Positions 9,014-17,273 of a DNA stretch of 64,000 nt are shown one piece after another. Position 1 is the first letter of the stretch; the number at the start of each line of letters is the position of its first letter. The DNA comes from Chitinophagaceae bacterium. GTDB lineage: Bacteria; Bacteroidota; Bacteroidia; Chitinophagales; Chitinophagaceae. Both the position numbers and the translations under genes were made by a program. Location: assembly GCA_016713085.1 (NCBI GenBank), contig JADJPV010000001.1, positions 806,001-870,000 on the forward strand, read 5' to 3'. The notes under the pieces were generated by a model, which was given only the letters and a program-made list of their open reading frames with translations, was not told the DNA's origin and ran no database searches.

Positions 9014-9235
9014 TTAATTTTCGCTCTTCGTTTCGTTATTATCACCGTCTTTAAATAATTCCGGTTTAAACCGAATCAGGTTACGGATAATTAATGAACC
9101 GAATGCCAATCCAATTCCAACAAACAGCAAAGGACGCATTGATGCTTTATCCCTTGTCATAAGAAACGTAATAATTACAATCATTGCTGATGCCGAAAGT
9201 AAAAATCCAATATACATGGCTGTTTTCTTCGTCAT
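9014..9235 (-). CDS. Small two-helix membrane protein, paralogue of the 7978-8217 gene
   Basis: 73-residue unrecognised protein with hydrophobic segments MYIGFLLSASAMIVIITFLM and LLFVGIGLAFGSLIIRNLI, followed by RFKPELFKDGDNNETKSEN. It is a clear paralogue of 7978-8217. It starts one base downstream of the nuoE stop (9237), so it is co-transcribed and probably coupled to nuoE. This tight spacing suggests it is the older member of the pair. Confidence 0.82.
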   Translation of the reverse strand: MTKKTAMYIGFLLSASAMIVIITFLMTRDKASMRPLLFVGIGLAFGSLIIRNLIRFKPELFKDGDNNETKSEN

Positions 9236-9236
9236 A

Positions 9237-9725
9237 TTAATTGGCTTTTGTTTTTCCTTCTGCTATCAATGCATCAATTTTTTCCTTTGTCAGGTGTTCC
9301 CTGTAATCAGGTCCCAGCTGCATCATTGGGGCATAACCGCAAGCTCCCAAGCATTCAACTGTTTTTAAAGTAAACAAACCATCTGTTGTTGTTTGCCCGG
9401 GTTTAATACCAAGTTTTTCAAAAATATAGGCAACAATGTCATCGCTTCCGTTCAACATACAGGGCCCTGTCTGGCAAACTTCAAAAACAGTTTTACCAAC
9501 AGGCTGTAAATTATACATGCTGTAAAAAGTTGCTACTTCATATACTTCAATAGAAGATATCTTCAGTAACTCAGCTGTATAATCCATTGCTTCTGCACTC
9601 AGCCATCCGCCATTTTCCCTCTGCACAAAATGCAGCAAAGGAAGCAGCGCACTTTTTTGTTTGCCTTCAGGATAATGAGAGATCATCTCATCTACCTGCT
9701 TTAATTTATCGTCAGAAAACTTCAT
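9237..9725 (-). CDS. nuoE: NADH-quinone oxidoreductase subunit E
   Basis: Thioredoxin-like [2Fe-2S] (N1a) subunit of the NADH module. The four ligands are visible as CQTGPC at about residues 85-90 and CLGAC at about 128-132. The helical N-terminal part includes ISHYPEGKQKSALLPLLHFVQ. I take the ATG at 9725 (MKFSDDKLKQ) as start; a TTG two codons upstream also exists. The 162-residue length is typical. It follows nuoD in the operon. Confidence 0.95.
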   Translation of the reverse strand: MKFSDDKLKQVDEMISHYPEGKQKSALLPLLHFVQRENGGWLSAEAMDYTAELLKISSIEVYEVATFYSMYNLQPVGKTVFEVCQTGPCMLNGSDDIVAYIFEKLGIKPGQTTTDGLFTLKTVECLGACGYAPMMQLGPDYREHLTKEKIDALIAEGKTKAN

Positions 9726-9757
9726 TATCAATTATTCATTATTCAATTATCAATTCA

Positions 9758-10984
9758 CTATGCATCGAGTTCGCCTGCAATCAAATTCAAACTGCTCATT
9801 ACCACAATGGCATCACTCAGCATACTTCCTTTTACCAATTCTTCAAATGCCTGGTAATAAATAAAACATGGCCGGCGGAAATGTAAACGGTAAGGTGTTC
9901 TTCCGCCATCGCTGATGAAATAATAACCTAATTCACCATTGGCTCCTTCCACACTGTGATACACTTCACCTTTCGGCATTTCCACTTCACCCATAATAAT
10001 CTTGAAATGCCAAATGAGTGCTTCCATGCTGGTGTACACATCTTTCTTTTCAGGCAGATAATATTCAGGAACATTGGCATGATACACTTCTGCTTCAGCT
10101 CCTTTCATATCCTGTATCTTTTGATAGGCCTGTTCAATAATGCTGAGGCTCTGCCACATTTCTTCGTTGCGTACTAAATAACGGTCATAGGTATCACCCG
10201 TTGAACCAACAGGAACTGTAAAGTTGAAATCTTCATAAGAAGAATAAGGTGTGTGCACACGTACATCATAATCAACACCTGCTGCACGCAGGTTAGGGCC
10301 TGTAAATCCATAGTTCAGTGCACGTTCACCTGATATTGGTCCGCAACCTTTTGTGCGATCCATGAAAATGCGGTTACGTGTAAAGAGGTTCTCAAATTCC
10401 TTTAATACACGGGGATATTCTTTTAAGAATTTTTCCAATTTTTGCCATGCAACAGGAGTAAAGTTCCGTTCGAAACCACCAATACGTCCAATATTTGTAG
10501 TTAAACGGCTGCCGCAGATCTCTTCATAAATTTCATAGATCAGTTCACGGTATTCCATTACATAAACAAACCCTGTAAACGCTCCTGTATCAACACCAAC
10601 AATAGAATTACAAATAAGATGATCGCTGATACGTGCCAGCTCCATAATAATTACACGGAGATAATCAACACGCTTGGGAGTTTTGATACCCAGCATTTTT
10701 TCGCAGGTAAGATGCCAGCCGATATTATTAATAGGGCTGCTGCAATAATTCAAACGATCGGTTAAAGGAGTTACCTGGTATAAAGGACGGCGCTCAGCCA
10801 GCTTTTCAAATGCACGGTGAATATATCCTACTGTAGATACAGATGAAAGAATCCGTTCCCCATCCATTTCAAGGATGTTTTGAAAAACACCATGCGTTGC
10901 CGGATGTGTTGGCCCAAGATTGAGTGTTGTGCTTTGCTTCTCAATGGAACCTTCAGGTAATAATATATTTTGTACGTCGCTCAT
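9758..10984 (-). CDS. nuoD: NADH-quinone oxidoreductase subunit D
   Basis: 49-kDa-type subunit that forms the quinone-binding site with NuoB and NuoH. The 408 residues begin with the family hallmark LNLGPTHPATHGVFQ. They also contain GYIHRAFEKLAE, RADYLRVI-type and RISDHLICNS blocks, FMDRTKGCGPISGERALNYG, and the C-terminal GGRTPYRLHFRRPCF. Length and order (C-D-E) are standard. It is not fused to nuoC, unlike in enterobacteria. Confidence 0.97.
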   Translation of the reverse strand: MSDVQNILLPEGSIEKQSTTLNLGPTHPATHGVFQNILEMDGERILSSVSTVGYIHRAFEKLAERRPLYQVTPLTDRLNYCSSPINNIGWHLTCEKMLGIKTPKRVDYLRVIIMELARISDHLICNSIVGVDTGAFTGFVYVMEYRELIYEIYEEICGSRLTTNIGRIGGFERNFTPVAWQKLEKFLKEYPRVLKEFENLFTRNRIFMDRTKGCGPISGERALNYGFTGPNLRAAGVDYDVRVHTPYSSYEDFNFTVPVGSTGDTYDRYLVRNEEMWQSLSIIEQAYQKIQDMKGAEAEVYHANVPEYYLPEKKDVYTSMEALIWHFKIIMGEVEMPKGEVYHSVEGANGELGYYFISDGGRTPYRLHFRRPCFIYYQAFEELVKGSMLSDAIVVMSSLNLIAGELDA

Positions 10985-11008
10985 TCTTACTTTTCAATTA
11001 AACAATGA

Positions 11009-11527
11009 TCAATTAACAGTTCCTCCCCTGCCAAACATTTCATCATCTTTGTCAACCCTTGTCTGATCTTCCAGTGGAAATTCTTTCCGCATGGGGAAAT
11101 AATCCATCTCATCTACATTTAAAATGCGGATAAGATTCGGGTGACCAAGAAAATTCACACCAAAGAAATCATAGGTTTCCCGTTCCATCCAGTTGGCAGA
11201 TGAATAAAGCTGTGTTGCTGTAAATACATCAGGTGTATTAATATCTGTAAACACTTTAAAACGAATGCGGACATTGTCAACGAGGTTATGCAAATGATAC
11301 ACAACCGCCAGTTCTCTTCCTTTATCTGTGGGATAATGCACTGCCTGCAAATCAGTTAAAAACTGAAACCTCAGAGTTTCATCGTCGTATAAAAACTGGA
11401 GCACTTTCAAATTCAATTCTTTTGGTGCTTCAAAAGTGAGCATTCCATAAGGCTCAGAAAAAGCAGATACCTGCTCTCCGAATTTCTCTGTCAGCTTATG
11501 TTGAATCTGTTCGTTAGATAAACTCAT
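11009..11527 (-). CDS. nuoC: NADH-quinone oxidoreductase subunit C
   Basis: 30-kDa-type subunit of the complex I connecting module. The diagnostic motif WMERETYDFFGVNFLGHPNL is at about residues 122-141, followed by RILNVDEMDYFPMRKEFPL. I chose the ATG at 11527 (MSLSNEQIQHKL); an ATG seven codons upstream at 11548 (MLKLLTA) is an alternative. The length of 172 residues is normal for the unfused form. Confidence 0.94.
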   Translation of the reverse strand: MSLSNEQIQHKLTEKFGEQVSAFSEPYGMLTFEAPKELNLKVLQFLYDDETLRFQFLTDLQAVHYPTDKGRELAVVYHLHNLVDNVRIRFKVFTDINTPDVFTATQLYSSANWMERETYDFFGVNFLGHPNLIRILNVDEMDYFPMRKEFPLEDQTRVDKDDEMFGRGGTVN

Positions 11528-11614
11528 CGCCGTTAATAATTTCAGCATTTGAATAGTTGAAAATTCTGTTTGCTATCAGCACATTTCCAAATTATCAAAT
11601 TGTTTAATTGCTTT

Positions 11615-12205
11615 TTATTGTATTCCGTAACTGTCTAATAATTTCTGGTAATGATCGCTGTTTCTCCTGCGTAAACTTTCCTGTCCCACCAGATCCTGCA
11701 CTTTCATCAGTCCATCTAATATTGCTTCCGGTCTTGGAGGACAACCCGGCACATACACATCAACCGGAATCACCTGATCAATTCCCTGCAATACACTATA
11801 GGTATCAAAAATTCCTCCGCTGCTGGCGCAGGCACCAACGGCCAGTACCCATCTGGGTTCTGCCATTTGCAGGTACACCTGTTTCAAAACAGGTCCCATT
11901 TTTTTTGAGATTGTTCCCATCACCATAATCAAATCGCACTGACGTGGAGTAAAGGCCATACGCTCTGAACCAAAACGACCGAGATCGTAATGTGCAGCAG
12001 CTGTTGCCATAAACTCAATACCACAGCAGGAAGTTGCAAACGGTAAAGGCCAGATAGAATTCTTTCGGGCCAACCCTACTACTTCGCTGAGTTTGGTTGC
12101 AAAAAAACCTTCGCCCATATGACCTTCAGGTGCATCAACAAAGCTGATGTGACCTTTATAGTCAACTGGTTTAGGAGTAGCGTTAAATTGTACCGGACGA
12201 GACAT
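11615..12205 (-). CDS. nuoB: NADH-quinone oxidoreductase subunit B
   Basis: Carries cluster N2, the terminal [4Fe-4S] donor to quinone. Motifs visible are ATSCCGIEFMATAAAHYDL at about residues 58-76, MGTISKKMGPVLKQVY, GACASSGGIFDTYSV and VPGCPPRPEAILDGL, which together supply the four cysteine ligands. The 196-residue length is normal. The gap to nuoA (12206-12317) holds AT-rich direct repeats. Confidence 0.97.
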   Translation of the reverse strand: MSRPVQFNATPKPVDYKGHISFVDAPEGHMGEGFFATKLSEVVGLARKNSIWPLPFATSCCGIEFMATAAAHYDLGRFGSERMAFTPRQCDLIMVMGTISKKMGPVLKQVYLQMAEPRWVLAVGACASSGGIFDTYSVLQGIDQVIPVDVYVPGCPPRPEAILDGLMKVQDLVGQESLRRRNSDHYQKLLDSYGIQ

Positions 12206-12317
12206 AATTTTTTAATTTGAAGTTTCTGAATTTGAAGATTTGAAATCACCCGCTTACTAAACAGCATTTGCCGCAAAAAGTTCCATCAGCACATTTTCAA
12301 ATTTTCAAATAAACCTG

Positions 12318-12728
12318 TTAATCTTCCCAGTTCAATGCGCCTTTTTTAATGATATAATAAAAACCGCAAAGAAAGAAGCCTACAAACATCAGCACAGCTG
12401 CAAAACCACCCCAGCCCAATTCTTTGAAATTAACTGCATAGGGGTAGAAAAAGATCACCTCTACATCAAATAATACAAACAAAATAGCGACCAGAAAATA
12501 TTTAACCGCCATTGGCTGACGGGCATTACCATGAATTTCAATACCACTTTCAAAATTCTCCAGCTTTTGTGAAGTAGGGCGTTTTGGACCAAGCCAGTGC
12601 GTAAGAACCATAATCAAAACCACAAGACCTATCGCAAATAGTATTTGTATCCCGATGGGAAAGTAATTCGATGAATCATTGACTTGCTGAGGAACAGGAC
12701 TGGACTGTAAAAGGAAAAACCAATTCAT
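12318..12728 (-). CDS. nuoA: NADH-quinone oxidoreductase subunit A, first gene of the operon
   Basis: Small three-helix membrane subunit of complex I. It contains the conserved loop FESGIEIHGNARQPMAVKYF and the helix LVAILFVLFDVEVIFFYPYAV with its acidic residues. The 136-residue length is typical. It is the promoter-proximal gene: a TATTTTTG element lies 21 bases upstream, and a terminator for the neighbouring TPR gene lies beyond that. Confidence 0.95.
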   Translation of the reverse strand: MNWFFLLQSSPVPQQVNDSSNYFPIGIQILFAIGLVVLIMVLTHWLGPKRPTSQKLENFESGIEIHGNARQPMAVKYFLVAILFVLFDVEVIFFYPYAVNFKELGWGGFAAVLMFVGFFLCGFYYIIKKGALNWED

Positions 12729-12748
12729 TCTAAAGGTTTTGAATGCCG

Positions 12749-12756
12749 CAAAAATA
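12749..12756 (-). promoter_or_regulatory. Bacteroidota -7 promoter element of the nuo operon
   Basis: The minus strand reads TATTTTTG, matching the TAnnTTTG consensus of the primary Bacteroidota sigma factor. It is 20 bases from the nuoA ATG. It is the only such element found between the upstream terminator and nuoA, so it is the likely start of the whole operon. The -33 element is weak (TTTATT about 20 bases upstream). Confidence 0.6.
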
Positions 12757-12785
12757 AGGCAGGCTATTGGAATAAAGTTCAGCCA

Positions 12786-12819
12786 TTAAAATAAAATCCC
12801 CCCGTTTGTACGGAGGGAT
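12786..12819 (-). terminator. Rho-independent terminator after the TPR gene
   Basis: Stem ATCCCCCCGT (12796-12805) pairs with ACGGAGGGAT (12810-12819), loop TTGT. On the minus strand it runs into a TTTTATTTTA tract. The one mismatch becomes a G-U wobble in minus-strand RNA, which supports the orientation. It separates the envelope cluster from nuo. Confidence 0.8.
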
Positions 12820-12844
12820 TACTTATTAAAACAAATGTTATTGT

Positions 12845-14572
12845 CTATTTCCCCGATGCCGGCTTTCCTCCCGCTGGTTTTGAACCTGCTGCCGGTTTTG
12901 TTTGTGTGCCCCCTGCCGGAGCAGTTGTGCTGCCTGTTGTTTGAGTTTTACCACCTGTTAACTGACGCTTATACAATTCCGCATCTTTATCTGCGGGATC
13001 AATGGCCAGTATTTTATCACAGAACTCTATTGCAGTTTTATAATCTTTCTTTACGAAGATATTATAGCCAATAAAGTATTTATAGGCAATTTTTACCTGT
13101 GGACGGAATGAAACTGAATCCTTACCGGTTGTTGCAATCTGAATGAATTTCTCAAAATGCGGGTTTGCCATCCCGTTGATCATACTTGTATCAATACTCC
13201 AGTTGCTGCGTGCACGCCAGTAGTAACCAAATGCCTGGTCGGGATACTTTTCTGTGTATACACCAAAAATACTGTCTGCTTTTGTATAGTTAGAAAAATC
13301 GCCATCAGCACCGGCATCGAAATAAGCACGGCCCAAATTGTAGAGATCAACATTTGAAGGACTTTTCTTTGCATTATACTGTTTGTAAAGCCAATAAGCT
13401 GTTGCCTTTTTTATCTTTCTGTTTTTTGCAAGATCTACAGCTTTCTGCAAATAAGCTGCTTTATTTTCCACAATTGTATCTGCATCCATCGCTTTTTCAT
13501 AATAAGCATATGCCTGTGCTTCGCTTCCAGCGGTTGCAGCTACTATATCACCTAAAATTTCATAGTCTTTAGGCACAATATCATGGTCATGTACTTTTTT
13601 GAAATATTCATCAATGCTCAGCTTTGCATTGGCGAAATCATTCATCTTAAAATAACTGTAAGCCTTTAACTTATAAATACGTGGTTTAACCACTGTTGCG
13701 CCAACTTTGCTGATCATTTCATCGCTTTTCGCAATGGCTTCGGCAAACTGGCCTGAGGCATATTTCAGATCAATTCGGTAATAATCATTCTGTGGATCAG
13801 GATCAATGGAAGCAATGAATTTATTGAGATATTCTTCCGCTTTTACTACATCTCTGAAATACCAGTAAAAGTATAAGGAATAATAAGCCGGGCCATAGTT
13901 AGGGTCCATTTTCACTGCTGCTTCATAAGCAGGTAAAAAATATTCTTTGTTCTTCTGACTTTCATAAATCAATCCTTCTTTGTGCTTTGCAGCAGCATAG
14001 GAAGGATTCAGTAACAATGCATTATTAAATGCTAATACTGCATCACCGCCATTCACTAATTTACGATAAGCATCTCCAATAGTAACAAATACACTTGGGT
14101 CCTTGAACCCTTTTAAAGTTGTAGCCTTCTGCATTAAGGCAATGCCATAGTTAGCATCTCCGGCTGTTGTGTAAGCATTTGCACGGCCAACAGCATGCAA
14201 TACATCAATATCTTTTGACTTACTGTTGTTCACAGCCATATCAAAATGGTTACGGGCATCAGTAGTTTTATTCTCTATTAACTCAATATGACCCATACCT
14301 GCAAGCAAAATGGGTGAAGCAGGATTACCCTGCAATGCCGTTTGATAGGTTTGCTTTGCCATTGCGTTATCTTCCAGTGCGAGATAAGCCTGACCTAACC
14401 AATAGGCCGCATCTTCATTTTTGGGGTTTGCCGCAAGTAATTTTGTAAACACATCTTTTGCGCTGCTGAACCGTTCATAATACATGAACTTCTTTCCTTC
14501 ATCAAGCGACTGCGCAAACATCTGCTGCACAAAAACGATGGCTAAGAATGCTAAACTGAGTGATCGTTTCAT
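12845..14572 (-). CDS. Secreted tetratricopeptide-repeat protein
   Basis: 575 residues starting with a signal peptide (SLSLAFLAIVFVQQMFAQS). A long series of TPR units follows, for example AAYWLGQAYLALEDNAMAKQ, SPILLAGMGHIELIENKTTD and AFGYYWRARSNW. It ends in a low-complexity tail rich in Gly, Thr, Pro and Lys (about residues 545-575). It is probably a periplasmic or outer-membrane-associated scaffold. It closes the tonB / small membrane protein / PstS-like cluster and ends at its own terminator. Specific partners are not visible. Confidence 0.85.
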   Translation of the reverse strand: MKRSLSLAFLAIVFVQQMFAQSLDEGKKFMYYERFSSAKDVFTKLLAANPKNEDAAYWLGQAYLALEDNAMAKQTYQTALQGNPASPILLAGMGHIELIENKTTDARNHFDMAVNNSKSKDIDVLHAVGRANAYTTAGDANYGIALMQKATTLKGFKDPSVFVTIGDAYRKLVNGGDAVLAFNNALLLNPSYAAAKHKEGLIYESQKNKEYFLPAYEAAVKMDPNYGPAYYSLYFYWYFRDVVKAEEYLNKFIASIDPDPQNDYYRIDLKYASGQFAEAIAKSDEMISKVGATVVKPRIYKLKAYSYFKMNDFANAKLSIDEYFKKVHDHDIVPKDYEILGDIVAATAGSEAQAYAYYEKAMDADTIVENKAAYLQKAVDLAKNRKIKKATAYWLYKQYNAKKSPSNVDLYNLGRAYFDAGADGDFSNYTKADSIFGVYTEKYPDQAFGYYWRARSNWSIDTSMINGMANPHFEKFIQIATTGKDSVSFRPQVKIAYKYFIGYNIFVKKDYKTAIEFCDKILAIDPADKDAELYKRQLTGGKTQTTGSTTAPAGGTQTKPAAGSKPAGGKPASGK

Positions 14573-14637
14573 CTGTTTCTTTTTTTGTCTTTTTAGATAC
14601 CTAATCTGATTGCTTCAGGGTTGGTAAAAATATTACT

Positions 14638-15570
14638 TTATTGGTTTAGAGGCTTCACTAATTTCAGCCTGGTTTCCCTCATCATAAAAATCCTCCACGC
14701 CGGCACCAGGTAACCTCTTCTGAAAATCAACTGCCCTCTGTCACCCTTCATGAAATTTACTAACGATTTCCCCAAACCTATGTGGTTTTCTTTTAAGACG
14801 TAATAAATCCCTCTGGTGTAAGGATAACGTCTTGTTAAAATGTCGTCCTGCCATGGCTTTGTATAAGAACTATCGGTACAAGTTGCACAGGGCAGCCAGG
14901 CAATTCTCACTTTTTTGAGCATGTTTGTTTGTGCTGTATCTTCCGGGTTACCAATCCAGCTAACACCAACAAATCCAATATAGCCGGAGGTTTCAGCAAT
15001 ATATTTCACAACTTCCCAACTGCTTTTGGCAGCTGTTATGCCTCCCGTATTAAGCGGTTTACCGCCTAAAATGCTGTCAATAGCAAATCGAACTGTACTG
15101 GTTGCTTTTACACCATCAAATACCGGTTTATAAGGCAAAGAACTTTTTCCCTGCAGCAGATTCGCCACATCCTCTCTTTCAAAAACAGAATCTTTGGCAT
15201 TTCTGTTCACCACAAGTGTAACAGCATCATATGCCAGCAATTCACTTTGAGGATAGATACCCACTGAATCAGCATAATACCTGGTTTCAGCATTGGTTAA
15301 CTGCTTGGTAACAATCACCATCCTTGTACTGTCGTTGAAAAGATCCTGCCAGCATTCAGCTTCCGGCTTATATTCTGCAATAATTTTTGCTTTTGGATTA
15401 GAAGATTGAAAGACGCTGATCTGCTCTTCAATAATTGGCCGGAATGTTTCATCAACACTGATATAAATCGTGCCGGTTGTACCTGTATCAGTTGGTTGTG
15501 GTTTTTTGTCTTTACAGGCAAAACCCAACAAAACACCAAAAAGCAACATGAACAAATGAAATTTCTTCAT
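14638..15570 (-). CDS. PstS-like substrate-binding lipoprotein
   Basis: 310-residue periplasmic binding-protein fold. The N-terminus MKKFHLFMLLFGVLLGFAC is a lipoprotein signal with cysteine at about residue 19. The next part, GTIYISVDETFRPIIEEQISVF, and the KPVFDGVKATSTVRFAID...GGKPLNTGGI region resemble the PstS/phosphate-binding family. I chose the ATG at 15570 because an upstream in-frame start at 15642 would bury the signal peptide. There are no pst permease genes nearby. Its place behind tonB suggests an envelope role or sensing rather than classical ABC uptake. Confidence 0.82.
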   Translation of the reverse strand: MKKFHLFMLLFGVLLGFACKDKKPQPTDTGTTGTIYISVDETFRPIIEEQISVFQSSNPKAKIIAEYKPEAECWQDLFNDSTRMVIVTKQLTNAETRYYADSVGIYPQSELLAYDAVTLVVNRNAKDSVFEREDVANLLQGKSSLPYKPVFDGVKATSTVRFAIDSILGGKPLNTGGITAAKSSWEVVKYIAETSGYIGFVGVSWIGNPEDTAQTNMLKKVRIAWLPCATCTDSSYTKPWQDDILTRRYPYTRGIYYVLKENHIGLGKSLVNFMKGDRGQLIFRRGYLVPAWRIFMMRETRLKLVKPLNQ

Positions 15571-15571
15571 G

Positions 15572-15808
15572 TTAAGCTTCTTTGTACAATTTATAGCCCC
15601 TGAAAATCCTGAAGACTCCGTATACAACTGCGAATGCGCCAAAAATCATGATAACATCAGGAGGAGGAAAAGCAATTTCAAGCCCGATGTATTTTGAAAT
15701 CACCAGAAATGCGCCAACAATGGCGTATACCAATCCCATTATAATATCAAAGATGGCTTTAACATTAACCGGTTTGTTCTTTTTTCTGAAATCATCCAGT
15801 ACAGACAT
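15572..15808 (-). CDS. Small membrane protein of the tonB cluster
   Basis: 78 residues from the ATG at 15808 (MSVLDDFRKKNKPVNVKAIF). Two hydrophobic segments follow (IIMGLVYAIVGAFLVI and PDVIMIFGAFAVVYGVFRIF) and a basic tail RGYKLYKEA. A longer in-frame start at 15928 overlaps tonB and looks untranslated. The gene lies between tonB and the PstS-like lipoprotein, whose ATG begins one base beyond its stop, so the two are coupled. Function is unknown. Confidence 0.82.
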   Translation of the reverse strand: MSVLDDFRKKNKPVNVKAIFDIIMGLVYAIVGAFLVISKYIGLEIAFPPPDVIMIFGAFAVVYGVFRIFRGYKLYKEA

Positions 15809-15846
15809 GGTATTCACTTTAAAGTGAGGAGGCAAGTTAAATATTT

Positions 15847-16659
15847 TTACTCTTCTGAAGCTGTGAAGGTGACAGGTTGTGTAAAATAAACAGCCACAGG
15901 CTTTCCATTTTGCTTGCCGGGTTTCCATTTTGGCATCCTTGCTATAACCCGCAACACTTCTCTGTCAAAGATATTTCCTGCACTTTTAATAATGACTGCA
16001 TCTGTAACCTCACCATTATTATTTACAACAAATTTTACCTGCACCGTTCTCCGGTCGCCAGGTTCCAGATCATCAGGAACACGCAGCATTTTTTGTAAAT
16101 AATTTCTCCATGCTTCTACGCCGCCGGGGAACTCGGGTTGAATATCTGCAAAGTCTCTGATAAGTTGCTCAGTTGCTTCAACGGGTGGTTCAGTTGTTAT
16201 ATTTGTTCCGGTTGCTACTTTTCCCTGAACAAAACTATTTCCATCAGTACCTGTGCCGGGAGAATCTGTTGAACCTGGAACAAATACTGAATCGCTGGTT
16301 CTGTCAACAACAGGATGCTCAATGATTGTATTATCTGGAACTATTACTGGAGGACGGTCCACTTTAGTTGGAGGTTGCGCTTCTACAGATCTTGTTTCCG
16401 GTTCGTTTTGTACAGGAGGAGTGTCATCCATCAAAGTCATATCAGTCATTTTCTGAAGTGGCTGATCAAACCCGCCTGTTTTCTTTGGCTGACTCATCAC
16501 ATACACACACAATGCAATTACAAGCAGCAGCATAAATCCAACGGCTTTCATTAAATTCTTCGGATATGCTCTGCGGATAGCATATGCACCATATGATTTG
16601 TTGCGATGCTCAAAGAGAATGTCTAACAGATCGGCAGTGAGAATTTGATTTGAAGTCAT
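15847..16659 (-). CDS. tonB: Energy transducer TonB
   Basis: Couples the proton motive force to outer-membrane receptors. From the ATG at 16659: a cytoplasmic part with LLDILFEHRNKSYGAYAIRR, typical of Bacteroidota TonB; one membrane helix (AVGFMLLLVIALCVYVM); a proline/threonine-rich periplasmic spacer; and the C-terminal TonB domain with FPGGVEAWRNYLQKML, VQVKFVVNNNGEVTDAVI and PKWKPGKQNGKPVAVYFTQPVTF. exbB and exbD are not in the window. An alternative start at 16710 adds 17 residues and is less likely. Confidence 0.92.
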   Translation of the reverse strand: MTSNQILTADLLDILFEHRNKSYGAYAIRRAYPKNLMKAVGFMLLLVIALCVYVMSQPKKTGGFDQPLQKMTDMTLMDDTPPVQNEPETRSVEAQPPTKVDRPPVIVPDNTIIEHPVVDRTSDSVFVPGSTDSPGTGTDGNSFVQGKVATGTNITTEPPVEATEQLIRDFADIQPEFPGGVEAWRNYLQKMLRVPDDLEPGDRRTVQVKFVVNNNGEVTDAVIIKSAGNIFDREVLRVIARMPKWKPGKQNGKPVAVYFTQPVTFTASEE

Positions 16660-16754
16660 GGCTGCAGGTTTTCTATAGAGATGCTTCACTGAGAATAAAT
16701 CCACAATCATCTTTGTAAGCCCCGTGTAAATTAAATTTCAATCAACCTGTCAAC

Positions 16755-16762
16755 TATCTTTG
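16755..16762 (+). promoter_or_regulatory. -7 promoter element (TATCTTTG) of the tyrosine phosphatase gene
   Basis: TATCTTTG fits TAnnTTTG exactly and ends five bases before the ATG at 16768. Transcription would then start at or next to the start codon, implying a leaderless or near-leaderless mRNA. Confidence 0.65.
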
Positions 16763-16767
16763 CAGCC

Positions 16768-17238
16768 ATGCGGATTTTAATGGTTTGTCTGGGAAATATT
16801 TGTCGCAGTCCATTGGCAGAAGGTGTATTGCAAAACAAAGCATGGAAAGCAGGATTAAACTGGAGTGTTGAAAGTGCAGGCACAGGTGCATGGCATGCAG
16901 GTGAGCCGCCACATCAATTAAGTGCAAAAGTGGCAAAGTTGAATGGTGTAGATATCAGCAGGCAGCGGGCAAGACAGTTTGTGAAAGAAGATTTTCTGCA
17001 ATACGATTTTATTTATGTGATGGACAGCAGTAATTACATTGATGTAAAACAGATCAGTGGAAAATTATGGAAAGAAGAAAAAGTGGATCTGCTGCTGAAT
17101 GAATTATATCCCGGTGAAAACAGGAATGTTCCTGATCCCTGGTATGGAAAAGAAGATGGATATCATAAAGTGTATGAGATGATTGAGAAAGCATGTGACA
17201 AGATCATTCAGAAGTATGAAGCAGGAAGTAAGAGGTAA
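16768..17238 (+). CDS. Low-molecular-weight protein-tyrosine phosphatase
   Basis: 156-residue cytoplasmic phosphatase. The P-loop CLGNICRS (CX5R) is at residues 7-14, with the catalytic cysteine first. The general-acid motif is DPWYGKEDGYHKVYEM at about residues 131-146. The start is fixed by the motif distance and by the promoter five bases upstream. hisS follows after 35 bases on the same strand and is probably co-transcribed. It is divergent from tonB. Confidence 0.93.
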   Translation: MRILMVCLGNICRSPLAEGVLQNKAWKAGLNWSVESAGTGAWHAGEPPHQLSAKVAKLNGVDISRQRARQFVKEDFLQYDFIYVMDSSNYIDVKQISGKLWKEEKVDLLLNELYPGENRNVPDPWYGKEDGYHKVYEMIEKACDKIIQKYEAGSKR

Positions 17239-17273
17239 GAAATTTACAAGAACAACAAACTATAAACAGATCA

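Noticed and set aside
14638..15570. Phosphate ABC transporter operon
   Set aside because: There are no pstA, pstB or pstC genes beside the binding protein.
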